A stretch of DNA of 43,580 bases from Parcubacteria group bacterium Gr01-1014_29 (GTDB taxonomy: Bacteria > Patescibacteriota > Minisyncoccia > Ryanbacterales > 2-02-FULL-48-12). The stretch covers positions 1 through 43,580 of the forward strand of contig VMFT01000004.1 in NCBI GenBank assembly GCA_007376195.1, in the 5' to 3' direction. Each line of letters opens with the position of its first letter. Positions within the stretch are counted from its first letter, which is position 1. Below are positions 21,577-29,170 of this stretch, piece by piece. Made by a program: the position numbers and the translations under genes. The notes under the pieces are model-generated. The model was not told the origin of the DNA and made no database searches. It was given only the letters and a program-made list of their open reading frames with translations.

Positions 21577-22743
21577 ATGCTCTTCGGCAACAAGAGGGGA
21601 ACAACAAACAGTATTGCTTTTGACTGTGGAACTTCTAGCGTTCGCGCTTCGTTATTGTCATACGCGAGCACGGGTTCCGGCGAAAAACCGACGGTAACAC
21701 AAGTAATCCGCGTGCCATTTGATGTTACGGAGTATATAGATGCACATATTCTCCGCCGCCGCACCTGGGATGGCATGCGGCGCACTTTGGAACAAATTCC
21801 AAAAAACTATCGTCCGAAACACATTGTTGTTGGCTTATCATCGCCGTTTTACATAGCAAAAACATCTCGGATCACGCGTGAACGTACTACCCCCCAACAA
21901 CCCATCACAACGACAGAACTAGAAGCGCTGATTTCCCATGGGAAATCTATGTTTACGGAAGAAACAGTGGGGCACACCGGCGGACACGCAATTACTATTT
22001 TTAATACGATGTTTCTTAAAACGTATGTCAACGGCTACCGCACACCCCAGCCAGTCGGCACCGAAGGAAAAATAATAGAAACGTATCTTCGACTTGAAGG
22101 AACCACCGAACAACTGTATCAAGATTTTACAGGCTTTTTTTCAAATATATTTCCTGACTCACTCATGCATCTAGTTTCCATCCCGACAGCAAACTACTAC
22201 GCGTTGAGATCAATACTAGATTCCGAGAATGGGTTTTTGTTGATTGATATCGGTGGGGAAATAAGTGATGTTTCTCTTATCGTGTATGGCATACTAGAGC
22301 GCGTTGTGACAATGCCGCTTGGAAATAACACATTCCTGCGTCAAGCAGCTTCTTTGTTTGGTATATCCGTATCCGACGTGTTATTTCTTGTACGCCGCTA
22401 TTCAGAACATACCCTTGACGAAAAACAAAAACGGCGTCTCGATCCGCTTATCGAAGATTTTAGAAACATGTGGCGAGCGCGCTTGATGATTGTTTTTGAA
22501 CAATATGCGAAAAACTATGAGATACCGCCGCATATACTGTTTACAGGTGGAGGTACTTTTACGTTTGGTACAGATATGCTGTCGCAAGATTTTCTGCGCG
22601 GTGTTGCTCCCCAAAAAAATATTTCCATTTCACTCGCCACCCCCGCACTTATGGACACGCGATTTGCAAAACATCCTTTTGGCAACCAAAGTGATTTTGG
22701 GCTTGCGTGCCTTTCATTGCTTTGGGCAGAAGGTATTCTATAA
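21577..22743 (+). CDS. Actin-like ATPase, PilM/FtsA type
   Basis: The 388-residue protein has actin-fold nucleotide motifs: phosphate-1 NSIAFDCGTSSVRASLLSY near the N-terminus, phosphate-2 NGFLLIDIGGEISDVSLIV around residue 225, and the adenosine motif PHILFTGGGTFTFG near 320. FtsA and PilM are peripheral membrane ATPases in division and type IV pilus assembly. It is followed after 18 bases by a protein with one membrane helix and a large outer domain, reminiscent of PilM with PilN/PilO. Which role applies cannot be decided here. I prefer ATG 21577 over the upstream ATG 21562, which lies before the -10 box. Confidence 0.8.
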   Translation: MLFGNKRGTTNSIAFDCGTSSVRASLLSYASTGSGEKPTVTQVIRVPFDVTEYIDAHILRRRTWDGMRRTLEQIPKNYRPKHIVVGLSSPFYIAKTSRITRERTTPQQPITTTELEALISHGKSMFTEETVGHTGGHAITIFNTMFLKTYVNGYRTPQPVGTEGKIIETYLRLEGTTEQLYQDFTGFFSNIFPDSLMHLVSIPTANYYALRSILDSENGFLLIDIGGEISDVSLIVYGILERVVTMPLGNNTFLRQAASLFGISVSDVLFLVRRYSEHTLDEKQKRRLDPLIEDFRNMWRARLMIVFEQYAKNYEIPPHILFTGGGTFTFGTDMLSQDFLRGVAPQKNISISLATPALMDTRFAKHPFGNQSDFGLACLSLLWAEGIL

Positions 22744-22761
22744 TAGAGATAGGCTCTAATC

Positions 22762-24237
22762 ATGTCGAACGATCCAGACCTCACAAATAAACCCCGCACG
22801 CTGTCTATTCCTACCGATCCTGCGTCGGGCAAATTTATCGTGTCTGACATCTTGCCTCCTCGCGCGTCAAACATACGCGTTGCCGCAAGCCGGACATTCG
22901 ACGACGTTCCCCATAAAAAACCGGCGCCTCCTCGCGCGACTCCCAAACCCAAGTCCTCTGGGCATCCAATACACACACAAACAAAGCCATCTGGCGCAGG
23001 AAACGAAAGCGCGCTTGATATGTGGTTTCGCAAAGAACAAACAACCCGCACAAAACATGAGACAAGTTCGGCTTCCTCCAAACAGTCTCATCTGCATTCG
23101 CCGGTAAAACTTCGTTTTTTCTTAGTGTTCGTGTCTATTTTTGCGATTCTCCTTGCAAGCGGTGTCGGCGCTTCATACTTTTTTTCGCGCGTCACTGTCA
23201 ATGTTATTTTGAAATCGTCCTCGTATGACTTCAGTAAGGAACTGTCGGTTATGGTTACTCCCACCCACGAAGACACACTTGCGGGCGAGCTTATTGAACT
23301 TTCGGATACGGCAACACAAACATTTACTGCTACCGGCCATACTGATGTGCGCGCGAAGGCAAAAGGCATAATCAGTATTTACAATGCTTTCAACACGCAG
23401 CCGCAGGTGTTGGTGGCCAACACGCGTTTTGAAACGCCTGACGGTAAGATCTACCGCATCAAGGAATCTGTTACCATTCCGGGAGCGGTTGTTGAAAACG
23501 GCTCGCTTTCACCACGATTGGTTGAGGCCACCATTTTCGCTGACCAACCTGGCGAAGAATACAACCATGATCTCACTGATTTTACTATTCCGGGGTTTAA
23601 AAACTCCCCGCGTTTCAAAGGGTTTTACGCGCGCTCAAAAACGCCTCTTGAAGGAGGATTTGTCGGCAAAGCGACAATTGTTACACAAAACGATATTGAT
23701 CAAGCGCGAGAATCTCTTGAGCAAGCGTTACGTACAAAAATTTCTGAAAATATTACCAATGCCGCACCCGAAGGATTTTTATTGCTTGAGGGAGCGTCTG
23801 AAATTACTGTTACCGGAGAATCTATTACCGCAGAGGCCGGAGACGTAACAGATTCTTTTGCCGGAACAGTAACTATTGCAGCCCGAGCTCTTGTATTTAA
23901 GATGAGTGATCTTGATAATTTACTTATAAAAATTGCTGGACTGGATCCCCAACAAGTAACGCTGGTACACAACGATGAACTCACTACATCAATTGTTCGT
24001 CGGACTATAGAGAAAGGATCCATGCTGATTCGCGTTGAAGGAAATGGGCGGTTTGTGTGGAATCTTAATGCTGCAGACCTTGCAAGAGAGTTGGCACTAA
24101 ACGGCAAACCAAACACCCTTGATGACATATTTCGGCAATACGAAGCAATTAAGCAGGCACAAGTGCGATTTTCTCCTTCCTGGATACGTTCTGTTCCCAA
24201 AAACCCTGAACGTATCGTAATTCAGCAGACCTACTAA
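22762..24237 (+). CDS. Single-pass membrane protein with baseplate-J-like outer domain
   Basis: The 491-residue protein has a low-complexity, Pro/Lys/Ser-rich cytoplasmic part (1-112), one transmembrane helix (about 116-137, FFLVFVSIFAILLASGVGAS) and a beta-rich outer domain. Blocks such as VLVANTRFETPDGKIYRIKE, ADQPGEEYNHDLTDFTIPGF and LEGGFVGKATIVTQNDIDQA resemble proteins often labelled baseplate J/gp47-like in Patescibacteria. That label is from memory. It is the second gene after the actin-like ATPase and could link it to the cell surface. Confidence 0.7.
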   Translation: MSNDPDLTNKPRTLSIPTDPASGKFIVSDILPPRASNIRVAASRTFDDVPHKKPAPPRATPKPKSSGHPIHTQTKPSGAGNESALDMWFRKEQTTRTKHETSSASSKQSHLHSPVKLRFFLVFVSIFAILLASGVGASYFFSRVTVNVILKSSSYDFSKELSVMVTPTHEDTLAGELIELSDTATQTFTATGHTDVRAKAKGIISIYNAFNTQPQVLVANTRFETPDGKIYRIKESVTIPGAVVENGSLSPRLVEATIFADQPGEEYNHDLTDFTIPGFKNSPRFKGFYARSKTPLEGGFVGKATIVTQNDIDQARESLEQALRTKISENITNAAPEGFLLLEGASEITVTGESITAEAGDVTDSFAGTVTIAARALVFKMSDLDNLLIKIAGLDPQQVTLVHNDELTTSIVRRTIEKGSMLIRVEGNGRFVWNLNAADLARELALNGKPNTLDDIFRQYEAIKQAQVRFSPSWIRSVPKNPERIVIQQTY

Positions 24238-24242
24238 CGGGG

Positions 24243-24271
24243 TTGACTTATTTGACCGATTCAGCTAGTAT
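24243..24271 (+). promoter_or_regulatory. Promoter of the infA-rpmJ-rpsM ribosomal cluster
   Basis: TTGACT (24243-24248), 17 bp, TAGTAT (24266-24271), leaving a leader of about 25 nt with GGAAGGGG before the ATG at 24304. Confidence 0.6.
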
Positions 24272-24303
24272 ATCCTTTATAGTAGCCTCGGAAGGGGATA
24301 TTT

Positions 24304-24522
24304 ATGTCTAAAAATTCTAACGTTATTTTAAAAGAAGGTATTGTTATAGAGACTCTTCCCAATACAACATTCCGTGTGCGTCTGGATGATGGGGAAGAAC
24401 TTATGGCACATTTGGGTGGGAAAATGCGTCTTCATCATATTCGGGTATTACTGGGAGACCGCATTTCTCTTGAAATAAGTACCTACGATATGACCAAAGG
24501 AAGAATAATTAGAAGACTATAA
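24304..24522 (+). CDS. infA: Translation initiation factor IF-1
   Basis: The 72-residue OB-fold protein has the standard order VILKEGIVIETLPNTTFRVR, GEELMAHLGGKMRLHHIRVL and TKGRIIRRL. IF-1 occupies the ribosomal A site during initiation. It is first in the cluster, with a purine-rich GGAAGGGG before the ATG. Leaderless starts are common around it, so its separate leader is notable. Confidence 0.95.
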   Translation: MSKNSNVILKEGIVIETLPNTTFRVRLDDGEELMAHLGGKMRLHHIRVLLGDRISLEISTYDMTKGRIIRRL

Positions 24523-24526
24523 GATA

Positions 24527-24610
24527 GGCGCTAGGAAATTAGGCTCTAGGCTTTAGGAAAAAACAAATCCTATTCTGCCTAGTGCCTAGTGCCTAGTGCC
24601 TAGCGCCTAA
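24527..24610. repeat. CTAG-type dispersed hairpin repeat, copy 2
   Basis: Left half GGCGCTAGGAAATTAGGC and CTCTAGGCTTTAGGAAAA; right half has CCTAGTG repeated three times followed by CCTAGCGCCTAA. The halves are imperfect complements. It fills the gap between infA and rpmJ up to the rpmJ start. Confidence 0.85.
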
Positions 24611-24611
24611 T

Positions 24612-24725
24612 ATGAAAGTCCGCGCATCAGTAAAAAAAATCTGCAGTAAATGCAAACATGTCCGCCGAAAAGGTCGGTTGTATGTCATATGCGAAACAAA
24701 AAAGCATAAGCAGAGACAAGGATAA
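24612..24725 (+). CDS. rpmJ: 50S ribosomal protein L36
   Basis: A 37-residue frame, ATG 24612 to [23 protein letters not shown] then [21 protein letters not shown], the later cysteine in VICET and the histidine in KKHKQRQG form the zinc site of L36. It sits between hairpin repeats in the usual infA-rpmJ-rpsM order. Confidence 0.95.
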   Translation: MKVRASVKKICSKCKHVRRKGRLYVICETKKHKQRQG

Positions 24726-24812
24726 CACTAGACGCTGGAATCTAGATGCTGGAAGCTGGAAGATGCTTTTTTTCCAAATCCAGCCTCTAGCCTCCAGTTT
24801 CTAGCTTCTAGA
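24726..24812. repeat. GCTGGAA/TCCAGC hairpin repeat before rpsM
   Basis: Left half TAGACGCTGGAATCTAGATG and GCTGGAAGCTGGAAG; right half CCAAATCCAGCCTCTAGC and CTCCAGTTTCTAGCTTCTAG. The halves are imperfect complements around a T run. It resembles the CTAG repeats in style but uses different words. Confidence 0.8.
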
Positions 24813-24814
24813 CT

Positions 24815-25201
24815 ATGGCTCGTATAGCAGGGGTAAGCATTCCCGACAACAAAAAAATTACGATAGCCCTTACGTATGTGTACGGCATTGGCGCCGCGCG
24901 CGCGAATGAAATTATTCAGTCCGCGCGTGTCGATACCAATAAACGCACAGCTAACTTGTCGAGCGACGAATGGTCGCGTATCCGCGAAATTATTGAAAAA
25001 AACTACAAAGTCGAGGGTGACCTCCGAAGAGATACGGCCATGCATATAAAACGCCTGAAGGACATTGGCACCTACCGCGGAATACGGCACTTGAAAGGCC
25101 TGCCGGTACGAGGACAGCGTACACGCACAAACTCCCGCACGCGCAGAGGTAACGTTCGCCGCACGACCATAAGCGGAAAACGATCGGTGGATAAAAAATA
25201 A
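24815..25201 (+). CDS. rpsM: 30S ribosomal protein S13
   Basis: The 128-residue protein starts [20 protein letters not shown] and has [33 protein letters not shown] and [10 protein letters not shown], all classic S13. S13 lies in the 30S head and contacts the P-site tRNA and the central protuberance. Its stop codon overlaps the start of rpsK by one base. Confidence 0.96.
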   Translation: MARIAGVSIPDNKKITIALTYVYGIGAARANEIIQSARVDTNKRTANLSSDEWSRIREIIEKNYKVEGDLRRDTAMHIKRLKDIGTYRGIRHLKGLPVRGQRTRTNSRTRRGNVRRTTISGKRSVDKK

Positions 25202-25635
25202 TGGGAAAAAAACGGATAATTAAAAAGGGTGATACCGCCTCGCCGGAATCGGCGGCGACTCTGGCTCTAAAAAAGAAAATTAAGCGCAAGGTTGCGCGCG
25301 GTTTTGTGTATATCAATTCAACATATAATAATACTATTATCACATTTACAGATGAGACGGGGGGTGTTATATTTTCAGGTAGCGCGGGGTCAATGGGGTT
25401 CTCTGGCGCAAAGAAAGGCACACCGTATGCCGCATCAAAAGTGGCAGGGCTTTTAACAGAACGCGCGCAGGCAATAGGCCTACAGGATGTCAGTGTATTT
25501 GTGCGCGGCATTGGCGCGGGGCGTGAATCAGCTATTCGGTCATTGGCCAGCAGCGGATTGGTTATTCATATGATAAAAGATATTACACCCATACCATTTA
25601 ATGGCCCGAAACTTCCAAAAGTACGCAGAGTTTAA
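25201..25635 (+). CDS. rpsK: 30S ribosomal protein S11
   Basis: The 144-residue protein has a basic N-terminus and the S11 blocks GFVYINSTYNNTIITFTDE, GSMGFSGAKKGTPYAAS, VFVRGIGAGRESAIRSL and DITPIPFNGPKLPKVRRV. S11 lies on the 30S platform near the Shine-Dalgarno helix. Translation is probably coupled to rpsM through the TAATG overlap. Confidence 0.96.
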   Translation: MGKKRIIKKGDTASPESAATLALKKKIKRKVARGFVYINSTYNNTIITFTDETGGVIFSGSAGSMGFSGAKKGTPYAASKVAGLLTERAQAIGLQDVSVFVRGIGAGRESAIRSLASSGLVIHMIKDITPIPFNGPKLPKVRRV

Positions 25636-25663
25636 AACAGTATAGTAAGTACTCAACTGAACA

Positions 25664-26281
25664 ATGGATTCCAAATGTAAAATCTGTCGCCGCGCCGGAG
25701 AAAAGCTCTTTTTGAAAGGGGACCGTTGTTTTACGCCCAAATGCGCTGTCGCGCGAAAACCATATCCGCCAGGCGTCCACACGCGCCCTTCGCGCCGCGG
25801 GCTTTCTGAATTTGGCATGCAGCTGCGGGAAAAACAAAAACTTCGCAATCTCTACCAAATACGTGAAGCGCAGTTTAGCAATTATGTCCACAAAGCAATG
25901 GCCTCAAAAGGAGCTGACGCCGCAGACGCACTTTTGCAATCCCTCGCGCTCAGATTGGACAACATGGTATTTCAAGCCGGTTTTGCGCAGTCGCGCAGCG
26001 TCGCGCGTCAAGTAGTAAGTCATGGCCACGCGCGTGTAAACGGACGAAAAACCACTATTCCGTCGTATGCCCTGCGCGTGGGAGACACTGTTACGCTTTC
26101 TGACCGCATATGGAAATCTGCCGTAATGAAAAACATCGAGCCCGTGCTTCAAAAATATGTGCCGCCTGCATGGATTATCCTCGATGGCGATCGAAAAACA
26201 GCCACCATATCCGCACATCCCGAAACAAAAGACCAGGTATCGTTTAATACAAAATTAATTATTGAATACTATGCACGCTAA
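25664..26281 (+). CDS. rpsD: 30S ribosomal protein S4
   Basis: The 205-residue protein starts MDSKCKICRRAGEKLFLKGD and keeps a four-cysteine zinc knuckle (CKIC, then CFTPKC). RRGLSEFGMQLREKQKLR and the S4 domain (LDNMVFQAGFAQSRSVARQV, HGHARVNG) follow. S4 is a primary 16S binder that starts 30S assembly and can repress its own operon. Its end overlaps the rpoA start by 11 bases. Confidence 0.96.
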   Translation: MDSKCKICRRAGEKLFLKGDRCFTPKCAVARKPYPPGVHTRPSRRGLSEFGMQLREKQKLRNLYQIREAQFSNYVHKAMASKGADAADALLQSLALRLDNMVFQAGFAQSRSVARQVVSHGHARVNGRKTTIPSYALRVGDTVTLSDRIWKSAVMKNIEPVLQKYVPPAWIILDGDRKTATISAHPETKDQVSFNTKLIIEYYAR

Positions 26282-27281
26282 TACGCCTACTATATTATTG
26301 TCGTCACGGCCTCGTATTATTTCTTCTTCCAAAACCAAAGGAATCTTTGAGATAGACGGTCTCTACCCGGGTTATGGCATTACAGTAGGCAATGTGCTTC
26401 GACGCATATTGCTTTCATCTTTGCCGGGAGCCGCCGTTACCCAAGTTAAAATCGACGGCATACAACATGAATTTTCAACTATTCCCCATGTACGCGAAGA
26501 TGTGATTACCATTTTGCTCAATATCAAAAAACTTCGCTTCCATATGCACACCGATGAGCCGCAACATATTGAAATTGCGGCGCAGGGGACAAAAAACATT
26601 ACAGGCAAAGATCTGAAAGTTCCTTCCATGCTTGAAGTGGTAAATCCCGATTTGCATATAGTTTCCCTCACCGACAAACAGGCAAAATTCAACGCAGAGC
26701 TGATAGTGGAATCAGGGTTAGGATATGTATCGCGTGAAGTCGCTCACCATGAGAAAGTTGAAGTCGGTATGATGACAATTGACGCGCTATTTAGCCCCAT
26801 GCGCCGCGCTCATTACGAAGTGGAAAACATGCGCGTGGGCGACCGCACCGACTACAATCGCCTGCGCCTTACGATAGAAACAGATGGCACCCTATCGCCG
26901 GAAGACGCGTTCCAGAAAGCGGCGGAAATTGCTGTACAGCAGTTTTCAGCGCTTGTCGGAAATTTCAGCGCAAGTAGCGATGAAGCCACCTCTCCCCGTT
27001 CCGTTGAAATGCACGCAAATGAAGATGAATCTTCCGTAGAAAGCGAACAACAAAGCGCGCTCGAAAGCGAAAATGACGAAATGGATTATAGCAAGGTGAA
27101 GATCGAGGATCTCCGCTTGCCTTCCCGTACTATCCACGCGCTGCACGAACATGGCATCAAGACGGTGGGAGGACTCATGCGTCGCGACGCGGAAGCTTTG
27201 AGTAAAATCCCCGGTATTGGTGACAAAGCTATATTAGAAGTTAAGCGAGCGCTTGGCAGTATGGGACTTACATTAAAATAG
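26271..27281 (+). CDS. rpoA: RNA polymerase alpha subunit
   Basis: The 336-residue protein has the N-terminal dimerisation domain (LYPGYGITVGNVLRRILLSS, GLGYVSREV, MRVGDRTDYNRLRLTIETDG), an acidic Ser/Glu-rich linker (about 240-270) and the C-terminal helix-hairpin domain (LPSRTIHALHEHGIKTVGGL, KIPGIGDKAILEVKRAL) that contacts activators and UP elements. I use ATG 26271 (MHANTP); ATG 26262, three codons upstream, is also possible. Both overlap the end of rpsD. Confidence 0.95.
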   Translation: MHANTPTILLSSRPRIISSSKTKGIFEIDGLYPGYGITVGNVLRRILLSSLPGAAVTQVKIDGIQHEFSTIPHVREDVITILLNIKKLRFHMHTDEPQHIEIAAQGTKNITGKDLKVPSMLEVVNPDLHIVSLTDKQAKFNAELIVESGLGYVSREVAHHEKVEVGMMTIDALFSPMRRAHYEVENMRVGDRTDYNRLRLTIETDGTLSPEDAFQKAAEIAVQQFSALVGNFSASSDEATSPRSVEMHANEDESSVESEQQSALESENDEMDYSKVKIEDLRLPSRTIHALHEHGIKTVGGLMRRDAEALSKIPGIGDKAILEVKRALGSMGLTLK

Positions 27282-27360
27282 GCTTTAGGAGGTTAGGCTC
27301 TAGGCTTTAGGAAAAAATTCCTAATTCTAGCGCCTAACGCCTAGTGCCTAACGCCTAGAC
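27282..27360. repeat. CTAG-type dispersed hairpin repeat, copy 3
   Basis: GGCTTTAGGAGGTTAGGC and CTCTAGGCTTTAGGAAAA on the left; CTAGCGCCTAACGCCTAG and TGCCTAACGCCTAG on the right. It fills the rpoA-rplQ gap. Confidence 0.85.
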
Positions 27361-27361
27361 A

Positions 27362-27706
27362 ATGCCTTACAACGCGCAAACATCAAAATTAAAGCGTGCA
27401 CGCAATCAACGGCGGGCTGTGTTAAAATTGCTTGCGGCAAGTTTGGTGTTGCATAAGAAAATCAAAACTACCCACGCAAAAGCAAAGTCTGTTCGACCAT
27501 TCATTGAGCGCCTTGTCACGGTGGCAAAACGCGACTCGCTGGCTTCTCGTCGGTACGTAGCGCGTTTTCTCCCGCCAACAGCAATACGCCCGTTGCATGA
27601 ACTTGCAGTCGGGTACAAAGACCGTGCGGGCGGTTATGTGCGCATTGTAAAAACCATACCGCGAAGAGTTGATAATACCAAAATGGCTTTTATTGAGTTT
27701 GTATAA
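27362..27706 (+). CDS. rplQ: 50S ribosomal protein L17
   Basis: The 114-residue protein has the L17 pattern: RNQRRAVLKLLAASLVLHKK, TTHAKAKSVRPFIERLVT, and near the end DRAGGYVRIVKTIPRRVDNT followed by KMAFIEFV. It follows rpoA, as in most bacteria, separated by a hairpin repeat. L17 lies near the peptide exit tunnel. Confidence 0.95.
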   Translation: MPYNAQTSKLKRARNQRRAVLKLLAASLVLHKKIKTTHAKAKSVRPFIERLVTVAKRDSLASRRYVARFLPPTAIRPLHELAVGYKDRAGGYVRIVKTIPRRVDNTKMAFIEFV

Positions 27707-27710
27707 ATAG

Positions 27711-27800
27711 ATTCTAGGAATTAGGCTCTAGGCTTTAGGAAAAATAAATCATGTTTTTCTTAAATCTAATGCCTAATGCCTAAGGCCTAGTGCCTAATAA
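27711..27800. repeat. CTAG-type dispersed hairpin repeat, copy 4
   Basis: TTCTAGGAATTAGGCTCTAG and GCTTTAGGAAAA on the left; CTAATGCCTAATGCCTAA and GGCCTAGTGCCTAA on the right. It fills the rplQ-rplM gap. Confidence 0.85.
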
Positions 27801-27802
27801 CT

Positions 27803-28147
27803 ATGTACACAATAGACGCAAAAGGAAAGATTCTAGGGCGCGTAGCAACCGACGCGGCGCGCATTTTATGCGGCAAACATACTCCCGCGTATGAGCCGCA
27901 TCATGCACCGCGCCACAAAGTGCTTATTATCAACGCCTCTGGCATCCGTGTTTCAGGCAACAAACAAACCGCAAAAATATATAAGCGTTTTTCCGGCTAT
28001 CCCAGCGGCTTAAAAGAGACTTCATTTGAACAGGTATTGGCAAAAAGTCCCCGGAAAGTTATTGAACATGCGATCCGCGGTATGTTGCCAAAAAACAGGC
28101 TCCGCGCGCGCATGATGAAAAACCTTACGGTACATAGTAGCGAGTAA
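27803..28147 (+). CDS. rplM: 50S ribosomal protein L13 (short)
   Basis: The 114-residue protein starts MYTIDAKGKILGRVATDAAR and has NASGIRVSGNKQTAKIYKR, FSGYPSGLKETSFEQVLAKS, and IEHAIRGMLPKNRLRARMMK. L13 is an early 50S assembly protein. About 15 N-terminal and 10 C-terminal residues seen in E. coli (142 aa) are missing. It pairs with rpsI as usual, 18 bases apart. Confidence 0.95.
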   Translation: MYTIDAKGKILGRVATDAARILCGKHTPAYEPHHAPRHKVLIINASGIRVSGNKQTAKIYKRFSGYPSGLKETSFEQVLAKSPRKVIEHAIRGMLPKNRLRARMMKNLTVHSSE

Positions 28148-28165
28148 TTACGCACATACTAAACA

Positions 28166-28618
28166 ATGACTACATCCGCAAAAAAGAAACAAGAAAAACC
28201 AGAGGCGTACAAACAAGGCACCGGGCGGCGGAAAACCGCCATTGCGCGCGTGCGTATTTTTTCCGCCAAAGGCGGATCCGCCTCGGGCGGAGAAAAAGGC
28301 GCAGGAATCACCGTAAATGATAAAGAGTACCATGATTATTTCGCGACTGAACCTCTAGCGCAGATAGTGCTGAAGGCTTTGTCTGTTCTGCAGCTCGACG
28401 GAAAAATAAAAGTTACCGCGCATGTCTCGGGTGGGGGCATTCACGCCCAAGCCCAGGCTGTGCGCCATGGCATTGCGCGCGCGCTTGTGGCACACAACCC
28501 CGACTACCGTAAAAAACTTCGCGACAACAACCTCCTCACACGCGACCCGCGGATGAAAGAACGCCGCAAATTCGGCCTCAAAAAAGCCCGCCGTGCCCCC
28601 CAGTGGAGCAAACGGTAG
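28166..28618 (+). CDS. rpsI: 30S ribosomal protein S9 with a palindrome-encoded insert
   Basis: The 150-residue protein has S9 blocks [51 protein letters not shown] and the conserved SKR tail that reaches the P-site tRNA. Between VRIF and GAGITVN lies SAKGGSASGGEK, encoded by a palindrome, where other S9 proteins have a short turn. The same peptide interrupts AlaRS. The last 26 codons exist a second time downstream at 29171-29251, behind a toxin-antitoxin pair. Confidence 0.95.
   Translation: MTTSAKKKQEKPEAYKQGTGRRKTAIARVRIFSAKGGSASGGEKGAGITVNDKEYHDYFATEPLAQIVLKALSVLQLDGKIKVTAHVSGGGIHAQAQAVRHGIARALVAHNPDYRKKLRDNNLLTRDPRMKERRKFGLKKARRAPQWSKR
28257..28297. repeat. Coding palindromic element in rpsI
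   Basis: Core CCGCCAAAGGCGG-ATCCGCCTCGGGCGG (28263-28290), bordered by T and A runs. It is read as FSAKGGSASGGEK, in the same frame as the copy in alaS. Confidence 0.9.
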
Positions 28619-28625
28619 GTGGATA

Positions 28626-28655
28626 TTGACTCATAGTTTTAGACCATGATATCAT
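28626..28655 (+). promoter_or_regulatory. Toxin-antitoxin promoter
   Basis: TTGACT (28626-28631), 18 bp, TATCAT (28650-28655). The palindrome ATGATATCAT covers the -10 box and is a likely autoregulation site. The ATG follows after 7 bases. Confidence 0.6.
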
Positions 28656-28662
28656 AAAAGAC

Positions 28663-28908
28663 ATGAACACTATCACTATCTCAAAAAATGAAATAAAAAA
28701 AGGGGGGGTGGTTATTCTTCCTCTTAAAGAATATCAGAAACTCCGCGAGCAAGCAGTTCCTACGTATTATTTGCAAGGGAAAGAAGCAAAAGAGCTGGAT
28801 ACATTGGTTGAAGAAGGATTGAAAGAGTATTATGACGGGAAGACTACCAGCGCAAAATCGCTAGATGAAGCGCTGAAAATGCATGGAAAGAAAAATAAGA
28901 GAAGTTAG
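28663..28908 (+). CDS. Antitoxin of a type II toxin-antitoxin pair
   Basis: The 81-residue acidic/basic protein starts MNTITISKNEIKKGGVVILP followed by LKEYQKLREQ, a Phd/RelB-like DNA-binding start, and ends in a charged tail (LDEALKMHGKKNKRS) that should wrap the toxin. It overlaps the toxin gene by 26 bases, the usual coupling. The pair sits between rpsI and a duplicated rpsI 3' end. Confidence 0.75.
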   Translation: MNTITISKNEIKKGGVVILPLKEYQKLREQAVPTYYLQGKEAKELDTLVEEGLKEYYDGKTTSAKSLDEALKMHGKKNKRS

Positions 28909-29155
28909 ATACTCTACGAAGTTCCTGAAGCATGCGGCACGGTTGCCAAAAGAGATTATTCAGAGAGCAGGGAATAAAGAAAGAATTTTTCGCGCAGATG
29001 TTTTTGATCCGCGATTAAATACGCACAAACTCCACGGGGAAGAAAAAGATGCCTGGGTGTTTTGGATAAACTATACATATCGCATTAAATTTGTCTTTAT
29101 TGGCAAAGAAAAGGTTTTGTTTTTAGATATCGGCACTCATACCATTTATATGTAG
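28883..29155 (+). CDS. RelE/ParE-superfamily toxin
   Basis: The 90-residue protein matches the RelE/YafQ-like fold: VRYSTKFLKHAARLPKEIIQ, HKLHGEEKDAWVFWINYTYR, IKFVFIGKEKVLFLDIGTH. Members usually cleave mRNA on the ribosome; some (ParE) target gyrase. The WVFWINYTYRIKF and final IGTHTIY stretches resemble the active face of RelE-type mRNA interferases, but the subfamily is uncertain. The start is in the antitoxin's last codons. Confidence 0.8.
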   Translation: MERKIREVRYSTKFLKHAARLPKEIIQRAGNKERIFRADVFDPRLNTHKLHGEEKDAWVFWINYTYRIKFVFIGKEKVLFLDIGTHTIYM

Positions 29156-29170
29156 GCAAGGAACGTTCCT

